Positions 60,407 through 64,000 of a DNA stretch of 64,000 bases are shown in pieces. This stretch comes from Rhopalosiphum padi (Eukaryota > Arthropoda > Insecta > Hemiptera > Aphididae): the NCBI RefSeq assembly GCF_020882245.1, contig NC_083598.1:8487178-8551177 (forward strand), read 5' to 3'. Positions within the stretch are counted from its first letter, which is position 1. Each line of letters starts with the position of its first letter. Under the pieces are notes generated by a model. The model searched no databases. It was not told the origin of the DNA and saw only the letters and a program-made list of their open reading frames with translations. A program made the position numbers and the translations under genes.

Positions 60407-62820
60407 TTAAGAACCAAATATTGAAGTTCCGATTATGTACACTGGACGGTTTTTATACTTCTTTGATATATCAAATTCAATCTGAAATAAGCATATAAAG
60501 AATAAATAATTCAAAAATAACTGAAGATTATAATATGGTAAAACAAATTGTTAAAGAAATAACAATTTATTTTTACTAAAAATTACTTCAGTTATTAGTT
60601 GTTTGTTTTTTTGTTGAATCAACTTCAGCTTTGGAACCAGTTGATCATATTCTTCAGCCAACTCTTTTTTTTTATTAGAAACGGCAATTTGAGAATTTAT
60701 CATTTTTTCAATATTGCTGACTTTTTGAAGAAACATTGATTCTAGTTTATTAAGATATCTGATGGCATAAAATAAATGATTATATATATTAAAATCAAAT
60801 ACATAGCATAAAAAACAGGACCATACTTAATAATTTCCTATCTATAGGGGGAAGAAAATAAATTGAATTAATTTAAAAATAACTACTAATATTATACTAA
60901 AAAATAATGAAAATAAAAAATTTTAATTTTATTTTCTTCCTTGATTGACTGGAAATTTTTTTATTACATCATTGTAATAATAAATTAATGATAAGGTTAA
61001 ATCACTTGATGTTTATTTGACTAAGTCATTTATGCTAATAAGATAACATTATTAAGAAAATTGCTACTCGAGGGCAAAAACGCACCACACAAATATAGCC
61101 TTAGTGGTAGATAATACATTAAATTTACCTTGGTGAATGTTTAATTTGCTGCAAATGTTGCACAACTGGATCATTAAGCTTTTGTTTCACTACTTTTATA
61201 ACGTCCAACATAGACGCAATCTCAGGTTTAGATTCGTTAATTTCTCCACCAGAATGGACTGATAATGCAGAGTTTGTTTCATTTGATAATTCAAGCAATC
61301 GCATACTTAAAAATGATTCTAACTATAATACAATAGTATTAATATAATCCTATTACATGATAAAATTTTTTTAATTTGTGGTATCTTACTTCTAAAATAT
61401 CATTCATAAATTCATTTTTTGTTTTAAAATTATCTAACAAAGTCAAAGCTTCATTGCCTCTGGCAATACTACCATCAGCTTGTAAATTTTCAACTACTAT
61501 TCCACTTTCTTCTAGAGAAATACCATAATCAATATCCTAAATACACAAAAATTAAATATAATTTTTAAAAAGTTATGAAAAAATTAATTCATACAAATTG
61601 CAAACCTCAGATGGGTTCTCTAAGTCACCCCAATCGATTTCTTCATCAGCAGTTGTATCCTATAAATTCAATAATCTTAAAACCTTAATTCTTAATTTTT
61701 ACACAAGCACAAGATTGCATACTTTAATATCTTCTTCGATTGTTAATACAGATTCTTCAATCTTACTTGGTTTTTCTCCATATAAATATTCATAATACGT
61801 AGTATTACCATTGTCTGAAAGTATAAACTATTAGATCACAATCAAACAATTAAAAAGAAAACAATAATTACTCAAAATATATTGAAGCATTGTTAAATTA
61901 ATGTCTGAACCTAGAATATTTGCTACAAATAAAGAAAAATATGTATTGGCTTTCTTTAAATTTTTTACATGTTCCATAACATCATCGTAAACTTTTTGAA
62001 GTTCACATAGCCGTCCTATAAGAGTACGTTTAAAACTGCAGTTGTCATCAACAATAGAGAACTGTTTCCGCAATGTTTCCAAATCTTTTTTACATGTTTG
62101 AATAGATTTAGTGTAATCTTCAATCTTTTTATCACAATCCTATATGATATCCATAAATATAAAAATAAAATAATTAACTTGTTACTTAAAAACATTAAAA
62201 TATCATATTGATAATTGCAAAATTGTAATTATTTACAGTTTGTCCAGACTGTAATTTAACTATTTGCTTCTTGACTGCAGGTATATGATATTTGATGTTT
62301 TGTACAAGAAGATCACAAGCCTCAGCCAGATAAACATTGTCTTTTAAATACAATTTTTCGATTTCTAACCAATCTTTCATCCTCTGTGAGCCATATGAGC
62401 CAAACAAATTTTTTGTATCTGCTTCAGTTTCTCTTAATATTTCAATTATACGTTTACAATAGAAATAATTAATATCTAAAAAAAATAATAACAGAATTTA
62501 TAAATAATTACCTAAGATTTACAAAAATCTCAGTTTAAGTACTTACATGCCCCGGACAACAATTGTACAATCTCATTGTTTTCGGGCATATCTTGTATAG
62601 CTACATTGATTTTCTGTCTTATGGGTTGTATATGTGAATGCCAATCTTTTTTACAGTGTTTTCTGCTCATTAGCCATTCACTTAGTTTTTGAGCATGGAT
62701 TTCAATTGGAATATTACTATCCTAATTGTACATAAAATAAGTATGTAATTAATTCAAAGCTTAGTAAGTAGGTCCAAAAACAATTGTTAACTATAATTTT
62801 AAAATTTGTTCACTCACCAT
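60407..62820 (-). CDS. CDK5RAP3: CDK5RAP3 (C53/LZAP) homologue, complete (472 residues)
   Basis: Ten exons: 62820-62818 (ATG only), 62721-62547, 62475-62237, 62139-61872, 61814-61723, 61659-61606, 61536-61390, 61322-61129, 60758-60587 and 60481-60407, phases all consistent. Matches run along the whole family: KLSEWLMSRKHCKKDW, KINVAIQDMPENNEIVQLLS, GSQRMKDWLEIEKLY, then the acidic middle and the C-terminal coiled coil, ending KKYKNRPVYIIGTS. The protein partners UFL1 and UFBP1/DDRGK1 in the UFM1 ligase at the ER and functions in ribosome quality control and ER-phagy. The UFM1/ATG8-binding IDWG motif is seen once (residues 267-270), with a variant IDYG at 279-282; the vertebrate protein has several IDWG copies. 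Coiled coil at about 392-448. The start codon being split off by an intron right after ATG is unusual but supported by the acceptor and phase. Confidence 0.95.
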
Positions 62821-63042
62821 ATTTTCTGAGTTTAAAAACAACAATAGTATTTAATTATTTCAAGTTTGTAGGTCAAATTGTAAAATGAAAGGAGTAAGGA
62901 CTAGAATAATTTATGATAACGTTTCAAAACTCAGACCACAAATGGATTAAATTTAAGATATACTTCCATTTGCCATCTGATACAAGTGGTGAACACTGAA
63001 CTGCTGACTTGTCAGAGGCTCAGTGAGCAGTGAGCTAGTGAG

Positions 63043-63071
63043 CACGATTTAAGATACTATCTTAAATCGTG
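63043..63071. repeat. Perfect 29-bp palindrome
   Basis: Arms of 14 bp, cacgatttaagata and its exact inverse, flank a single central C. It lies about 220 bp upstream of the CDK5RAP3 start codon. Confidence 0.9.
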
Positions 63072-63174
63072 GCAGTGTGTCATAGAGTGTTGTCAGCACA
63101 AGATTTCTTATCAGTATTACTACATCGGTGAACGGTCACATAGATCCCTCGACAGCTAGATCTCGGTGACTAAC

Positions 63175-63260
63175 TGACGCAAGAGGATCCAATTGATGCG
63201 AGATTAAAATGACGCATAAGGATCTAATTGACGGGGGATTAAAATAATCATAAGGATTTT
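63175..63260. repeat. 35-bp tandem repeat, about 2.4 copies
   Basis: Units at 63175-63209 and 63210-63244 start tgacgca and end gattaaaa, with an aaggatcyaattgay core. A partial third unit follows (taatcataaggatttt). Confidence 0.7.
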
Positions 63261-63725
63261 ACAAATTAATCAATTTTGTAATTAGTATTATTAATTTTTA
63301 ATTATCATTTACGTTATTACATCGTAGTAACACTAGTATAACAGTTGTTATCTAGCATAATCCATATAACTTTTGTTTAATAGACAATTAAAAAATATTT
63401 TCTATTATAACCTAATGTTTTAATAATACACGCATAAATTATTTCATAAATAAAGCTTTCATAATGTTAGGTTTCGTTTATACATCTATTACAAAATTAA
63501 AATGTAGTAACTGAAGTTACTGAACATTTCAATTCTCAGTTAAAATAGCCATAACTCATGTCTGGTCACCATCTTATGTTTTTTTTATATTAATCAGAAT
63601 AGTACCTATATAGTAACTATTAATACAACTATATAACTATAGCTACTATTATATAATTATTATTGCTTAAAAGTTTTAACTTAATTCATATTCTCACTCC
63701 CAGTCTCAGAGGTTAGTCGTAAGTC

Positions 63726-63946
63726 CAGTGGCGCCGATCTATATTTCATGTTAGGGGAAAAAATGCTGGTGTTAGACCCACCTACTAAAAAAATGTTTAG
63801 TTAGTTACGTTCGAATGGTACTATATTTATTTCTAACTATATACATACAAGATACTGCATAACAAACTATTTTTGATTATCACCCACCCACGCATAAATA
63901 TTTCTGGGGAATTTTCTCCAGTTCATACTCGTGTTCGGCGCTACTG
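63726..63946. mobile_element. 221-bp hAT-like inverted-repeat element
   Basis: Starts CAGTGGCGCCGA and ends TTCGGCGCTACTG, an imperfect inverse pair of CAG...CTG form. The flanking octamers do not match, so the hAT assignment rests only on the ends. Confidence 0.45.
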
Positions 63947-64000
63947 TTAGTACATATACCAAACTTGAATATTGACAAAACTGTATATTTTAACGAAAAA

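Larger units (their letters stand above)
62821..64000. other. CDK5RAP3 upstream region and flanking repeats
   Basis: The first ~150 bp are probably the 5' untranslated leader and promoter of CDK5RAP3. Further right are a perfect palindrome (63043-63071), a 35-bp tandem repeat (63175-63260) and an inverted-repeat element (63726-63946). No other gene seen. Confidence 0.5.

Noticed and set aside
1..64000. CRISPR arrays, bacterial operons, tRNA or rRNA genes
   Set aside because: No regularly spaced direct repeats, no ribosome-binding-site organisation, no cloverleaf or rRNA-like segments seen; the genes are spliced animal genes.

Overview
The window is AT-rich eukaryotic DNA with GT-AG introns, short exons, frequent poly-A/T tracts and a dense load of short transposon copies. 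The genes recognised (a YLPM1 homologue, Dlish, SEC61 gamma, CDK5RAP3) are animal genes, and Dlish is an insect planar-polarity gene. Repeat character and base composition suggest a hemipteran, most likely an aphid. That species-level guess is an inference, not proof. Most long open frames here are chance; the genes below were rebuilt exon by exon, checking splice sites and reading-frame phase.

Layout. 1-3205: last five exons of a YLPM1-like gene (+), with a small hAT-type element in its last intron. 3548-4268: a small three-exon gene (-), tail-to-tail with YLPM1. 4.5-8.5 kb: non-coding, with several repeats. 8550-11251: a Mutator-like (MULE) transposon with ~110-bp inverted ends and a broken transposase. 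11329-12872: a P-superfamily element with 32-bp inverted ends, an exact 8-bp target duplication, a THAP-domain exon and a palindromic MITE inside. 13120-14852: a possible three-exon orphan gene (+). 15918-19941: a hAT transposon with an exact 8-bp duplication, carrying a Ginger-like integrase transposon and a Jockey-type LINE tail. 21379-23895: a complete seven-exon secreted-protein gene (-), perhaps with untranslated exons near 28 kb. 24-52.6 kb: a long gene-poor stretch holding many small inverted-repeat elements. 52614-53801: a second secreted-protein gene (-) with a similar C-terminal cysteine pattern. 55828-58122: complete Dlish homologue (-, three SH3 domains). 58814-60024: SEC61 gamma (+), head-to-head with Dlish. 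60407-62820: complete CDK5RAP3 homologue (-), tail-to-tail with SEC61 gamma. 62.8-64 kb: CDK5RAP3 upstream region with a perfect palindrome, a 35-bp tandem repeat and another inverted-repeat element.

How the genes relate. SEC61 gamma is part of the ER translocon, and CDK5RAP3 belongs to the UFM1 ligase complex that acts on ribosomes docked there; their adjacency is notable but may be chance. Dlish acts in Fat/Dachsous signalling. YLPM1 is nuclear. Most of the structure in the window comes from DNA transposons, dominated by hAT-type insertions with 8-bp target duplications.
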